Below, in pieces: positions 24,657 through 32,047 of a DNA stretch of 64,000 nt. The DNA comes from Kitasatospora phosalacinea (GTDB lineage: Bacteria; Actinomycetota; Actinomycetes; Streptomycetales; Streptomycetaceae): the NCBI RefSeq assembly GCF_000716545.1, contig NZ_JNWZ01000003.1, positions 124,001-188,000 of the forward strand. Direction: 5' to 3'. The position numbers and the translations under genes are program-made. The notes under the pieces are model-generated. The model was given only the letters and a program-made list of their open reading frames with translations. It searched no databases and was not told the DNA's origin. Within the stretch, counting starts at the first letter, position 1; the number at the start of each line of letters is the position of its first letter.

Positions 24657-24756
24657 TGGTGGCGGGCGGACGGTGCCGGACGGTGGCGGGCGGTGGCGCG
24701 TGGACGGTGGCGGGCGGTGGCGCGCGGACGGTGGCGGGCGGTGGCGCGCGGACGGC
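24657..24756. repeat. 24-bp tandem repeat
   Basis: About four copies (the first imperfect) of a 24-base unit, GCGGACGGTGGCGGGC followed by GGTGGCGC. Internal 12-base similarity (GGACGGTGGCGG / GGCGGTGGCGC) suggests growth by slippage. The array has no interspersed unique spacers and lies in non-coding DNA. Confidence 0.75.
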
Positions 24757-24915
24757 CCGGTCCGGGAAATCCGTCGGCGAACGTTCGTCCCCGACCGGGA
24801 CGATCGCCCCGACCAGTCCTTCTTCCCGCCCTGGAGCTCCAGGGCCCGCCTTCCGGCCCCTCGCGCCGTCCGCCGCCACCGGCCTGCGGGGGCTGGCTGG
24901 GGCTGACTGAGGCCG

Positions 24916-25344
24916 GCCCTGGGCGACGCGTTCGGCGACCGCTGGGTCCACCCGCCGGTGGGGCAGGCCCCGACGGAGCTCGCGGCCCGGACCGTCCGCC
25001 CGGCGCCCGCGTGACCGCGACGAGGTCGAACCAGCCACGCCGGCAAGGGAGTTCACGGCCGAGTACCCGGCCTTCCCGCACCGCAAGCACGGACCGTCGA
25101 CACAGCGGGCGCTGCGGGCGGTGCAGGGCGGGGCGGGGCGGGGCGGAGCAGGCCACGCCGCGGTCACCGCCGAGCTGTTCGACGGCCGGGGGGCCTCCCC
25201 GAGGCGCTGTGGCGGACCCCGGCCGGCTGGGGCGACACGGACACCACCCGCGCCGTCGCGGGCGGCGTGGTCGCCGCCCGCACCGGTCCCGGCGGTGTCC
25301 CCGCCCGCCGGCTGGACGCGCAGGAGCCCCTGCCCCCGCCGTGA
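24916..25344 (+). pseudogene. Decayed ADP-ribosylglycohydrolase-family gene
   Basis: Three pieces in different frames line up in the order of an ADP-ribosylglycohydrolase: ALGDAFGDRWVHPP (24916 on, ended by a stop), GPSTQRALRAVQGG followed by AELFDGRG (about 25085-25195), and EALWRTPAGWGDTDTTRAVA then GGVVAARTG (from 25201, in frame to a stop at 25344). GDTDT is the metal-binding motif of the family. The middle of the protein and several residues of the N-terminal metal site are missing. Frameshifts and deletions make it non-functional. The family removes ADP-ribose from proteins. Confidence 0.65.
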
Positions 25345-25397
25345 CCGGGCGGTGGCGGGGGCTCGGGCCGGGCCGTCGGAGTCCTCCGACGGCCCGG

Positions 25398-25664
25398 TCA
25401 GTCGCGGGACTTGCCGAACACCAGCCGGTAGGCGATGAGCAGGACGAGTGCGCCGGCGATGGCGGCTATCCAGGTCGGCAGGTCGAAGAAGCCGACGTCC
25501 ACCGACTTGTGCAGGATCTCCGAGGACAGCCAGCCGCCGATGAAGGACCCGGCGACGCCGATCAGGGTGGTGACGATCAGGCCGCCCGGATCCTTCCCGG
25601 GCAGCAGGAGCTTGGCGATGGCTCCCGAGAGGAGCCCGAGGATGATCCAACTGAGGATTGACAT
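25398..25664 (-). CDS. GlsB/YeaQ/YmgE family small membrane protein
   Basis: 88 residues with three hydrophobic helices: SWIILGLLSGAIAKLLLPGK, TTLIGVAGSFIGGWLSSEI and TWIAAIAGALVLLIAYRLVF. The PGKDPGG loop and G-x-x-G-x-x-x-G packing are typical of transglycosylase-associated (GlsB/YeaQ) proteins, which accumulate in the membrane under stress and whose function is not settled. The ATG follows AGGAGAACGCC. Single gene. Confidence 0.88.
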   Translation of the reverse strand: MSILSWIILGLLSGAIAKLLLPGKDPGGLIVTTLIGVAGSFIGGWLSSEILHKSVDVGFFDLPTWIAAIAGALVLLIAYRLVFGKSRD

Positions 25665-25849
25665 GGCGTTCTCCTGCCCTACGGCGTCGCCGGGCAACCC
25701 CGCGCGCCCGTCACGGCCGGGGACGCGCGCCCCGCACCGCGCGGTTCCGGCCACCGGCGGACCGGGGCGGCTTCCGGGCCGGGGTGCGGCTTCCGGGATG
25801 GGGGGACGGCTTCCGGGCCGGGGCGGCGCCACCGCTCGTCGCCGTCGGC

Positions 25850-26881
25850 CTACGCGCGGCCCCGGGGCGGCGGGAGGGGTTGCGGACGGTAGCGGGCGGT
25901 GGTCGCCGTCCAGTGCAGCATGGCGTGCGCGAATCGGACCAACGCCCGCACGTAGCACCGCACTTGCGGCGGCCAGTGGGAGCCGCGGGCGATGCCCTCG
26001 GCGAGGAACTCCAGGGTGGTGAGCTCGGCTTCGCAGAGGGCGGTGACCCGGGCGGCGGCGGTGTCCCGGGGCAGCCGCTCGTGCACCTCCAGGGCGCTCA
26101 GCAGGTTGTTGCCGTGCCCGGCGGCGTTCTCCACCCGGTAGGAGCACAGGTCGTTGGCCCAACCGATCAGGTGGTCCAACCTGGCGCGCAGGTCGACGAG
26201 TTGGGGGTGGCGGTGGAACTGCGCGGACAGGTCGAGGCGGTGCACGAGCTCGACCGTGCCGGTGGCGCAGCGGACGGCGCCGTCCTGGTCGCGGTGGGAG
26301 AGGTACTGCGAGACGGTGGGGGTGGCGCCGCGCAGGCGCAGGAAGTCGAGCGAACTCTCCAGGTAGCTGCGGAAGTCGGCGGTCTGGCGGGCCCGCCAGG
26401 ACGGTCCGGCCAGGGCGATGCTGTCCTGCCAGAGGGTGCGGAACGCCCGGGCCAGGGCGGTCGCGGGGACGGGCGGGGCGGTACCGGGGACGAGTTCCGG
26501 GCCGAGCAGCGCGGCGAGTTCGCGGACGGTGCGGTCGGCCTCGTCGGACGCGTCGCCGAGCCAGTGCCGGTCGAACCGGTCGTCGAGGATCCAGCCGAGC
26601 AGCAGCCACTGGGTGCCGGCCCGCAGCGCGGGCCCGAGCGGGAGGTCGCCCCAGCAGCGCGCGGCCAGCTCCAAGTGGCCCTGTTCCAGGAGCCGTTCGA
26701 CGCCCTCGCGGTCGAGCAGGCCGGTGCCGGTCAGCCAGTGCTCGGCCTCCTCGCGGAGCGCGTCGGCGTGCGGGTGGAGCGACGGCAGGGGGACCCGTTC
26801 GAGCAGTTCGGTGAGCGGTCCGGCCGGGAGCGGTCCGGCCGGGGGGCGGTGCACGGCGGCGGGGCTCGCGGCGGAACTCAT
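25850..26881 (-). CDS. Class I terpene synthase (sesquiterpene-cyclase-like)
   Basis: 343 residues, normal size for a bacterial class I cyclase. The aspartate motif is DDRFD (Asp100-Asp104, in WILDDRFDRHW), and the second magnesium triad is NDLCSYRVE (Asn243, Ser247, Glu251). The RY-type end is replaced by TARYRPQ near the C-terminus. These ionise a prenyl diphosphate and cyclise it; the product cannot be predicted. It is not the two-domain geosmin synthase nor an obvious 2-methylisoborneol synthase. AGGAGG lies 8 bases before the ATG. No P450 or methyltransferase is adjacent, so it is probably an orphan cyclase. Confidence 0.85.
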   Translation of the reverse strand: MSSAASPAAVHRPPAGPLPAGPLTELLERVPLPSLHPHADALREEAEHWLTGTGLLDREGVERLLEQGHLELAARCWGDLPLGPALRAGTQWLLLGWILDDRFDRHWLGDASDEADRTVRELAALLGPELVPGTAPPVPATALARAFRTLWQDSIALAGPSWRARQTADFRSYLESSLDFLRLRGATPTVSQYLSHRDQDGAVRCATGTVELVHRLDLSAQFHRHPQLVDLRARLDHLIGWANDLCSYRVENAAGHGNNLLSALEVHERLPRDTAAARVTALCEAELTTLEFLAEGIARGSHWPPQVRCYVRALVRFAHAMLHWTATTARYRPQPLPPPRGRA

Positions 26882-27121
26882 GGCGGGATCCTCCTCGGGT
26901 GCGTGCGTCCGGCGCGCACGCCGGACGTCCGGGCGCGCCGGGCCGGTGGGTGCGGCCCGTCCGGTACGGGCCCGTCCGGAGCGGGTCCGTCCGGTGCGGG
27001 TCCGTCCGGTGCGGGCCGCCCGACGGGGACGAGTCTGGTCGACCGTCCGGGCCGGGCGGCGCAGAACCGTCGGCCGTTCCCCCACCCGGCGGATCCCTGC
27101 GCTCATCCGATGATCCGCCCG

Positions 27122-27427
27122 CTACCGCCCCTCCGTCCGGACCGCGAGGCTGCACCGGCCGTCCGCGCAGTCGCGCCGCAACCGCCCCCGGGAGACGGTC
27201 TGGAGCAGTCCGATCGCCCAGCACATCGGACAGCCGCGCAGGGCGAGCAGCCCGACCGGAACGAGCAGCAGCACCACCGCGCCGAGCACCGGCAGCAGAC
27301 CGAGACCCGCCGCGATCGCCCCGAACCCGACCGCGCCGCGCAGCAGGTGACGCGGCAGCGAGGCACTCGCGAAGTCCGACCGCCCGCCCGCCGCGCGCTC
27401 ACCGCCCTTCACCCACCGCCCGGTCAC
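27122..27427 (-). CDS. Small membrane protein with DUF2892-like (YgaP-type) fold
   Basis: 101 residues. Hydrophobic segments RGAVGFGAIAAGLGLLPVLG and VVLLLVPVGLLALRG are followed by CPMCWAIGLLQT. This matches the small DUF2892 membrane hairpin, in which an L-RG-x2-G start and a Cys-Pro pair are conserved. The tail adds two more Cys (DCADGRC). Translation is coupled to the sigma factor by a GTGA overlap; a membrane protein directly after an ECF sigma could be its anti-sigma partner, but the zinc-binding HxxxCxxC motif is absent. Confidence 0.65.
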   Translation of the reverse strand: MTGRWVKGGERAAGGRSDFASASLPRHLLRGAVGFGAIAAGLGLLPVLGAVVLLLVPVGLLALRGCPMCWAIGLLQTVSRGRLRRDCADGRCSLAVRTEGR

Positions 27428-27978
27428 CGCACACCGCCCGGGAGGTCGGCGAGTTCGGCCCGGACGGCCGCCCGGGCCCGGTGCAGCCGGGACTTCATCG
27501 CGGCCGTGCTCAGCCCGAGCGCGTCGGCGACCGCCCGCCCGCCGAGCCCCTGCAGATCGCGCATGATCAGCACCCGGCGCTGGTCGGCGGGCAGCGCCGC
27601 GATCGCGGCGGCGACCCGCTCGGTGTCGAGCCGCCGCAACGCCTCCTGCTCCGCCGAGTCCGCCACCTCCACCGCCCGGCCCGGCGGTTCGGCGGTCACC
27701 GGCCGGGGCGCCCTGATCCGGCGCAGGCACTCGTTGCGGACGATCCGGAACAGCCAGGACGCGAGCGCGCCACTGGCCCGCAGCATGCCGATCTGCCGGT
27801 ACAGGACGATCAGCGCCTCCTGCGCGGCGTCCTCCGCGTCCTCCGGGCTGGCGCACAGCGAGTGCGCGAACCGGCGGACGTTCGGGTGCGCCCCCGCGAC
27901 CAGGACGGCCAGCGACTCCCGGTCGCCGCCGCGCGCCGCGCGGATCACCTCCTCACCGGGCCAGGCGGTCTCAACCAC
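27424..27978 (-). CDS. ECF-type RNA polymerase sigma factor
   Basis: 184 residues. Region 2 is at about 10-80 (EDAEDAAQEALIVLYRQIG, with RIVRNECLRRIR at the end), region 4 at about 120-175 (LPADQRRVLIMRDLQGLGGR then AVADALGLSTAAMKSRLHRA). There is no region 3, which defines the ECF group. GTG (27978) is preferred: GGGGGAG lies just upstream, inside the end of the small ORF described next. It lies in a three-gene overlapping unit (small peptide, sigma, DUF2892-like). Its targets are not evident, and no classical zinc anti-sigma is present. Confidence 0.88.
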   Translation of the reverse strand: MVETAWPGEEVIRAARGGDRESLAVLVAGAHPNVRRFAHSLCASPEDAEDAAQEALIVLYRQIGMLRASGALASWLFRIVRNECLRRIRAPRPVTAEPPGRAVEVADSAEQEALRRLDTERVAAAIAALPADQRRVLIMRDLQGLGGRAVADALGLSTAAMKSRLHRARAAVRAELADLPGGVR

Positions 27979-28060
27979 GGCTCCCCCGCTTCCGCTTGAG
28001 CACCAGCACGCAGGTGCAGAGCAGCACCGCACCCGCACCGACCGCGACGACGACCATCAT
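27971..28060 (-). CDS. 29-residue single-span membrane peptide upstream of the ECF sigma factor
   Basis: A 29-codon ORF beginning MMVVVAVGAGAVLLCTCVLV and ending in a basic tail (LKRKRGSRG). It has a strong ribosome site (GGAGG, 4 bases before ATG 28060), a second ATG directly after the first, and its stop overlaps the sigma-factor start by 8 bases. The hydrophobic stretch of about 20 residues with a positively charged end is a textbook single transmembrane helix with cytoplasmic C-terminus. It may provide translational coupling for the sigma factor or act as a membrane tether. I know of no named family. Confidence 0.6.
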   Translation of the reverse strand: MMVVVAVGAGAVLLCTCVLVLKRKRGSRG

Positions 28061-28187
28061 GGTTCCTCCAGGCTTGCCCGTGCCGCCCGGCGCCCGCGTC
28101 CGTTCCCGTGCCCGCGTTCACCGTCCGGCGTGATGCCCATAAGAGGCACGGCCCGCCGAAAAGGATTCACCCCCGTTCCGCCCCCGG

Positions 28188-28556
28188 TCAGTCGCCGCGC
28201 TCCCCCTTGCTCCGCTCCACGCAGAACTCGTTGCCCTCGATGTCCGCCAGGACCACCCAGCCCGTCCCGTCCTCCCGGCGCCGGTCGTCCACCAGCGCGG
28301 CGCCCAGGCCGACCAGGCGCTCGACCTCCTCGTCACGGGTCCGTTCCTGCGGCTGGAGGTCGAAGTGGATCCGGTTCTTGCCCGCCTTCTCCTCCGGCAC
28401 CGTCACGAACAGCAGGCCCGCCCCCTCGATCAGGGCCTCCGGGTCTCCCGGGAAGTCGTCCGGGCTCAGCGGCTGCCCCAGCACCTCCGACCAGAACGAG
28501 GCGAGGCGGTAGGGGTCGAGGCTGTCGATGGTCACGTGCCTGATCACAGATGTCAT
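28188..28556 (-). CDS. VOC/glyoxalase-superfamily protein
   Basis: 122 residues, one beta-alpha-beta-beta-beta pair: SVIRHVTIDSLDPYRLASFW, VTVPEEKAGKNRIHFDLQPQ and VVLADIEGNEFCVERS. The metal-ligand positions HxT (VIRHVT), IHFDL and the late Glu are kept. Proteins of this type (Glyoxalase_6) act as small lyases or drug-binding resistance proteins; the substrate is not deducible. Divergent from the SnoaL-like gene. The ATG at 28556 is chosen; upstream residues are Arg-rich and unrelated. Confidence 0.8.
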   Translation of the reverse strand: MTSVIRHVTIDSLDPYRLASFWSEVLGQPLSPDDFPGDPEALIEGAGLLFVTVPEEKAGKNRIHFDLQPQERTRDEEVERLVGLGAALVDDRRREDGTGWVVLADIEGNEFCVERSKGERGD

Positions 28557-28641
28557 GCGCCGGATTCTCGACCGCCGGGTAAGGACCGGCAACCCCGTTT
28601 CCTCCTGTCGCCCCCGCCCGTCCGCTGTTACCGTTCACCCC

Positions 28642-29058
28642 GTGCCCGAGACCGACTCCCCCGCCAAGTCCGAACTCGACCGCCTCACCGCCGAGTTCTT
28701 CGCCGCCTTCGACAACCGGCACGGCGGTCCGGCCGACGTCGGACGGCTCCGGCGGTTGATGCTGCCCGACAGCGTCATCGTGGTGACCTCCCCCCGCTAC
28801 GCCTCCTACACCCTCGAGGAGTTCATCGTCCCGCGCGAACTCCTGCTCTCCGACGGCCGGTTGACCGACTTCCACGAGTGGGAGACCAGCGAGCGCACCG
28901 AGACCGCCGACGGCGTGGCCTGCCGGATCGGCACCTACCGCAAGTCCGGCCTGCTCGACGGCGAACCGTACGAGGGCACCGGCACCAAGACCTTCCAGTT
29001 CGCCCGCACCCCGGACGGCTGGCGGATCACCGCCTTCTCCTGGCACGACGAACCGTAG
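28642..29058 (+). CDS. SnoaL/NTF2-like protein
   Basis: 138 residues with the cone-shaped NTF2 pattern: an N-terminal helix (SELDRLTAEFFAAFDNRHGG), strands around SVIVVTSPRYASYTLEEFIV, and the final strand pair GTKTFQFARTPDGWRITAFSW. Most such proteins are small isomerases, hydrolases or ligand pockets; no catalytic residue can be singled out. The GTG start at 28642 gives the normal family length and has no clear Shine-Dalgarno site, so the transcript may be leaderless. Confidence 0.7.
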   Translation: MPETDSPAKSELDRLTAEFFAAFDNRHGGPADVGRLRRLMLPDSVIVVTSPRYASYTLEEFIVPRELLLSDGRLTDFHEWETSERTETADGVACRIGTYRKSGLLDGEPYEGTGTKTFQFARTPDGWRITAFSWHDEP

Positions 29059-29212
29059 CCACCGCACACCGCAGCCACCGCGCACCACAGCCGCCGCGCA
29101 CCGGCAGCCACCGCAGCCGCCACGAGCCGAACGCGAAGCGGCGGGGGCCCCGGGGGCGACGGTTCCCGCGGCTCCGTCGCCTACGACGGCACCCCCGCCC
29201 GTGCTCCGGCCG

Positions 29213-30484
29213 TCAGCGGCCCTCGGCGGCCGGGCACGCCGCTCCCCGGGCCTCCGCGGGACGCACCGGCGCCGCCGCCACGGGGGCCGGCGGGGCGGCG
29301 GCCGGGGTCCGGGCGAACGTGGTGGCGAGGGAGAGCAGCGCGAGGCAGGCCACGGCGACGCCGTAGCCGGTGGCGGTGGTGAGGAGGCCCAGGTGCGGGG
29401 AGGTGAAGCCGGCCACCACCGCGGGGGCGCTGAAGGCGAGGTAGCTGAGGACGTACACGGCCGCGAACAGTTCGGCGCGTTCCGCGGGGGCGGCCAGCGG
29501 GGCGACGCCGGAGAGCGCGCCGAGGAAGGTCGCGCCGAAGCCGAGGCCGGCCAGCGCGGTCATGGCGAAGAAGAACGGCGTGCTGTGGGCGCCGAGGGCG
29601 GCCAGGGTGCCGAGGACGCCGAGGGCCAGCGCGGTGGAGCCGAACCGCAGGGCCGTGCGGGCGGGGCGGCCGCGCAGCAGGAGGGAGCCGAGCGTCCCGC
29701 CGGCGGTCATGGTGGTGATGACCAGGCCGCCGACCAGGTGGTTGCGCAGGTGCAGCACGCCGACGGCGAGCGAGGGGCCGAGCGAGAGGTAGAGGCCGCC
29801 GAGCGACCAGACCGCGATCAGGGCCGGGGTCGCGGCGAGGAAGGCGCGGCGGGCCGGGCGGGGGACGCGGGCCCGCGGCACCAGGGAGGCGAGGGCGCCG
29901 GGGCGCCGTTCGGCGGTCTCGGGCACCAGGGTCAGCGCGGCGACGGCGAGCAGGAACCCGGCGGCGAGCAGCGCGAAGACGAGGACGCGCGGAGCGGGGC
30001 CGTACTGCACCAGCAGGCCGGAGCCGAAGGCGCCGACGGCCAGGCCGAGCGTGGAGGCGACGCCGTTGATGAGGGCGCCGAGGCCCGGGGAGCGCTGCGG
30101 TTGCAGGTCGACGAGGGTCGCGGAGAGGGCGCCGGTCGCGGCGCCGGTGGCGAAGCCCTGGACGGCCCGGGCCACCAGCAGCGGGCCGACGCCGTCCGCC
30201 GTGGTGAACAGCAGCATCGCTCCCGCTTCCAGGAGCAGCGAGCCGTAGAGCAGCGGTTTGCGGCCCAGGAAGTCGGACAGCCGGCCGACGGTGGTCAGGG
30301 CGAGCAGCAGGAACACCGCGTAGACGGCGAAGATCACCGTGAGCGTGCCGGAGGAGAAGCCCCAGGCGGCCTGGTAGACGACGTAGAGCGGGGAGGGTGC
30401 GGCGGCGGCGAAGGTCAGGAGCAGCAGGGCTGCCGCGACCAGCCAGAAGGCCGGGGTGCGGGTCAGCCGGCGGGAGTTCGGCAT
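29213..30484 (-). CDS. MFS exporter
   Basis: 423 residues with 12 hydrophobic helices. The loop 2-3 signature GRLSDFLGRKPLLYGSLLLE and the TM5 motif (RAVQGFATGAATGALSATLVD) place it among drug-type proton antiporters. The last 30 residues are a Pro/Ala tail. A divergent TetR-family gene across a 154-base AT-richer gap strongly suggests substrate-induced expression, as in many efflux pairs. Upstream of the gene on the 3' side, 29059-29212 holds CACCGCAGCCACC-type low-complexity repeats and no gene. Confidence 0.88.
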   Translation of the reverse strand: MPNSRRLTRTPAFWLVAAALLLLTFAAAAPSPLYVVYQAAWGFSSGTLTVIFAVYAVFLLLALTTVGRLSDFLGRKPLLYGSLLLEAGAMLLFTTADGVGPLLVARAVQGFATGAATGALSATLVDLQPQRSPGLGALINGVASTLGLAVGAFGSGLLVQYGPAPRVLVFALLAAGFLLAVAALTLVPETAERRPGALASLVPRARVPRPARRAFLAATPALIAVWSLGGLYLSLGPSLAVGVLHLRNHLVGGLVITTMTAGGTLGSLLLRGRPARTALRFGSTALALGVLGTLAALGAHSTPFFFAMTALAGLGFGATFLGALSGVAPLAAPAERAELFAAVYVLSYLAFSAPAVVAGFTSPHLGLLTTATGYGVAVACLALLSLATTFARTPAAAPPAPVAAAPVRPAEARGAACPAAEGR

Positions 30485-30532
30485 GGAAACCTCGATGGCA
30501 GGCCGGTCGGGTGACCGGAAGCACGGCCCCTT

Positions 30533-30604
30533 AAGTCAAAAGGGTTGGCTTTAGTGCATGCTAAGCGACCGCCGACGCTAAAGCGAATCTCTTTGCCTTA
30601 ACTT
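30533..30604. promoter_or_regulatory. Shared operator/promoter region between MFS exporter and TetR gene
   Basis: This 70-base stretch is clearly AT-richer than its surroundings and holds GCTTTAG (30548-30554) and CTAAAGC (30578-30584) as an inverted repeat, with GCTAAGC (30560-30566) between them. The layout suits binding of two repressor dimers. The TetR product is the likely binder. Confidence 0.5.
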
Positions 30605-30638
30605 GGGAGCCCCGCCGCGGGAGCCCTACCATGGGGGC

Positions 30639-31241
30639 GTGAACAGCCAGCCACCGGAGCCGGTCCCGGCCGAACCCGTCCGCCGCACGGGCGGCCGCAG
30701 CGCGCGGGTGTGCGCCGCCGTGCACCGGGCCGTGACCGAGCTGATCGCCGAGGACGGCGCCGAGCCGCTGTCGATCCCGGTCGTCGCGGCCCGGGCCGGC
30801 GTCAACCCCACCTCCGTGTACCGGCGGTGGGGCGACCTCAACGGCCTGCTGGCCGACGTCACCGCCACCCGGCTGGCACCGGAGGACCCCCCGCCGGACA
30901 CCGGCGACCTCCGCACCGACCTGCTCCAGTGGGCCGAACGGACCAGGGCCGCCGTCACCACGCCGGAGGTCCGGGCGCTGCTGCGCCACGCCGTCGGTCA
31001 GTCGGCGACCTGCCCCGGCCCGACCCCCCGGATGGCCTCGCGCGAACAGCAGCTGGCCACCGTCCTGGCCAGGGCCGAGGAGCGGGGCGAGACGGCGCCC
31101 ACCCTCGGCCAGGCGCTGGACTACCTGCTGGCGCCCCTGTACTTCCGGGTCATCCTCAACCTGGGCCCGGTCGAGGCCGCCGACGCCCGCCGCCTCGTCG
31201 ACGACCTCCTGCGCCACCACACCGGCACCTGCGCCACCTGA
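30639..31241 (+). CDS. TetR-family transcriptional regulator
   Basis: 200 residues. The helix-turn-helix (about 15-65) reads RVCAAVHRAVTELIAEDGAE then LSIPVVAARAGVNPTSVYRRWGD, the standard TetR DNA-binding core. The ligand domain includes DTGDLRTDLLQWAER (TetR_C_11-like), ending LVDDLLRHHTG. GTG at 30639 is chosen because the preceding residues of the open frame (MGAPPREPYHGG) are not conserved-looking and GGGGG lies just before. It probably represses the divergent MFS exporter and itself. Confidence 0.85.
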   Translation: MNSQPPEPVPAEPVRRTGGRSARVCAAVHRAVTELIAEDGAEPLSIPVVAARAGVNPTSVYRRWGDLNGLLADVTATRLAPEDPPPDTGDLRTDLLQWAERTRAAVTTPEVRALLRHAVGQSATCPGPTPRMASREQQLATVLARAEERGETAPTLGQALDYLLAPLYFRVILNLGPVEAADARRLVDDLLRHHTGTCAT

Positions 31242-31339
31242 CCGCACCTCCCCCGCAACCCCCGCCCTCTCCCCGCGCATCCACCTGTGCGAGAGTCGTG
31301 GCCCCGTGGAAGCGGGCTGGCCGGGTGGAGGTGCGGCAG

Positions 31340-32047
31340 GTGAGCGGCGTGGCCGGACGGGTGCTGGTGGTGGACGACGACGCGGCGATCCGGCGGAGCC
31401 TGGAGCGCGGACTGCGGCTGAGCGGGTTCCGGGTCTCGGTGGCGGCGGACGGGGCGCAGGCGCTGGCGGCGGTCGACGCGGAGCCGCCGGACGTGCTGGT
31501 GCTGGACGTGGGGATGCCGGGGGCGTCGGGGACGGAGGTGTGCCGGACGTTGCGGGCCAGGTCGGACGACACCCCGGTGCTGATGCTCTCCGCGCTGGAC
31601 GAACTCGCCGACCGGGTGGCCGGGTTGCAGGCGGGCGCGGACGACTACCTGGTGAAGCCGTTCGCCCTGGAGGAGCTGGTGCTGCGGCTGCACGCGCTGT
31701 TGCGCCGCCGTCCGCCGCAGCCCTCGGACCTGATCCGGGTCGGCCCGCTGCGGGTCCGCCCGGAGACCCGGCAGGTGTTCTGGGACGAGGAGGAACTCCG
31801 GTTGACCAGACGGGAGTTCGAGCTCCTGGCGCAACTGGCCCGGAACGCGGGCATCGTCCTGTCCCGGGAGGTGCTGCTGGACCGGGTCTGGGGCTACGAC
31901 TTCGAGGTGCGCAGCGACGCCGTGGACACCTTCGTCTCGTACCTGCGGCGGAAGTTGGAGGCCGGCGGCCGCCCCCGGACGGTGCACACGGTGCGCGGGG
32001 TGGGGTTCGTGCTGCGGGCCCCGGACGGGGACGGGGCCAGCCGGTGA
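31340..32047 (+). CDS. OmpR/PhoB-family response regulator
   Basis: 235 residues: receiver domain (about 7-120) with the acidic pair in RVLVVDDDAAIRR, phospho-acceptor Asp in VLVLDVGMPG, and Lys in DDYLVKPFALEEL; then a winged-helix DNA-binding domain (about 135-230: RLTRREFELLAQLARNAG, WGYDFEVRSDAVDTFVSYLR, TVHTVRGVGFVLR). The GTG at 31340 has GGAGG 8 bases upstream, better than an earlier in-frame GTG at 31325. Couples by GTGA overlap to the kinase gene that follows. Same overall type as Streptomyces CseB/MprA-like regulators. Confidence 0.9.
   Translation: MSGVAGRVLVVDDDAAIRRSLERGLRLSGFRVSVAADGAQALAAVDAEPPDVLVLDVGMPGASGTEVCRTLRARSDDTPVLMLSALDELADRVAGLQAGADDYLVKPFALEELVLRLHALLRRRPPQPSDLIRVGPLRVRPETRQVFWDEEELRLTRREFELLAQLARNAGIVLSREVLLDRVWGYDFEVRSDAVDTFVSYLRRKLEAGGRPRTVHTVRGVGFVLRAPDGDGASR

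Noticed and set aside
24657..24756. Tandem repeat considered as a CRISPR array
   Set aside because: Units are directly abutting with no unique spacers, and no cas genes are nearby.
25850..28060. Terpene synthase plus ECF sigma cluster as one biosynthetic gene cluster
   Set aside because: The genes are separated by a 240-base gap, no tailoring enzymes are present, and the sigma unit is coherent by itself.
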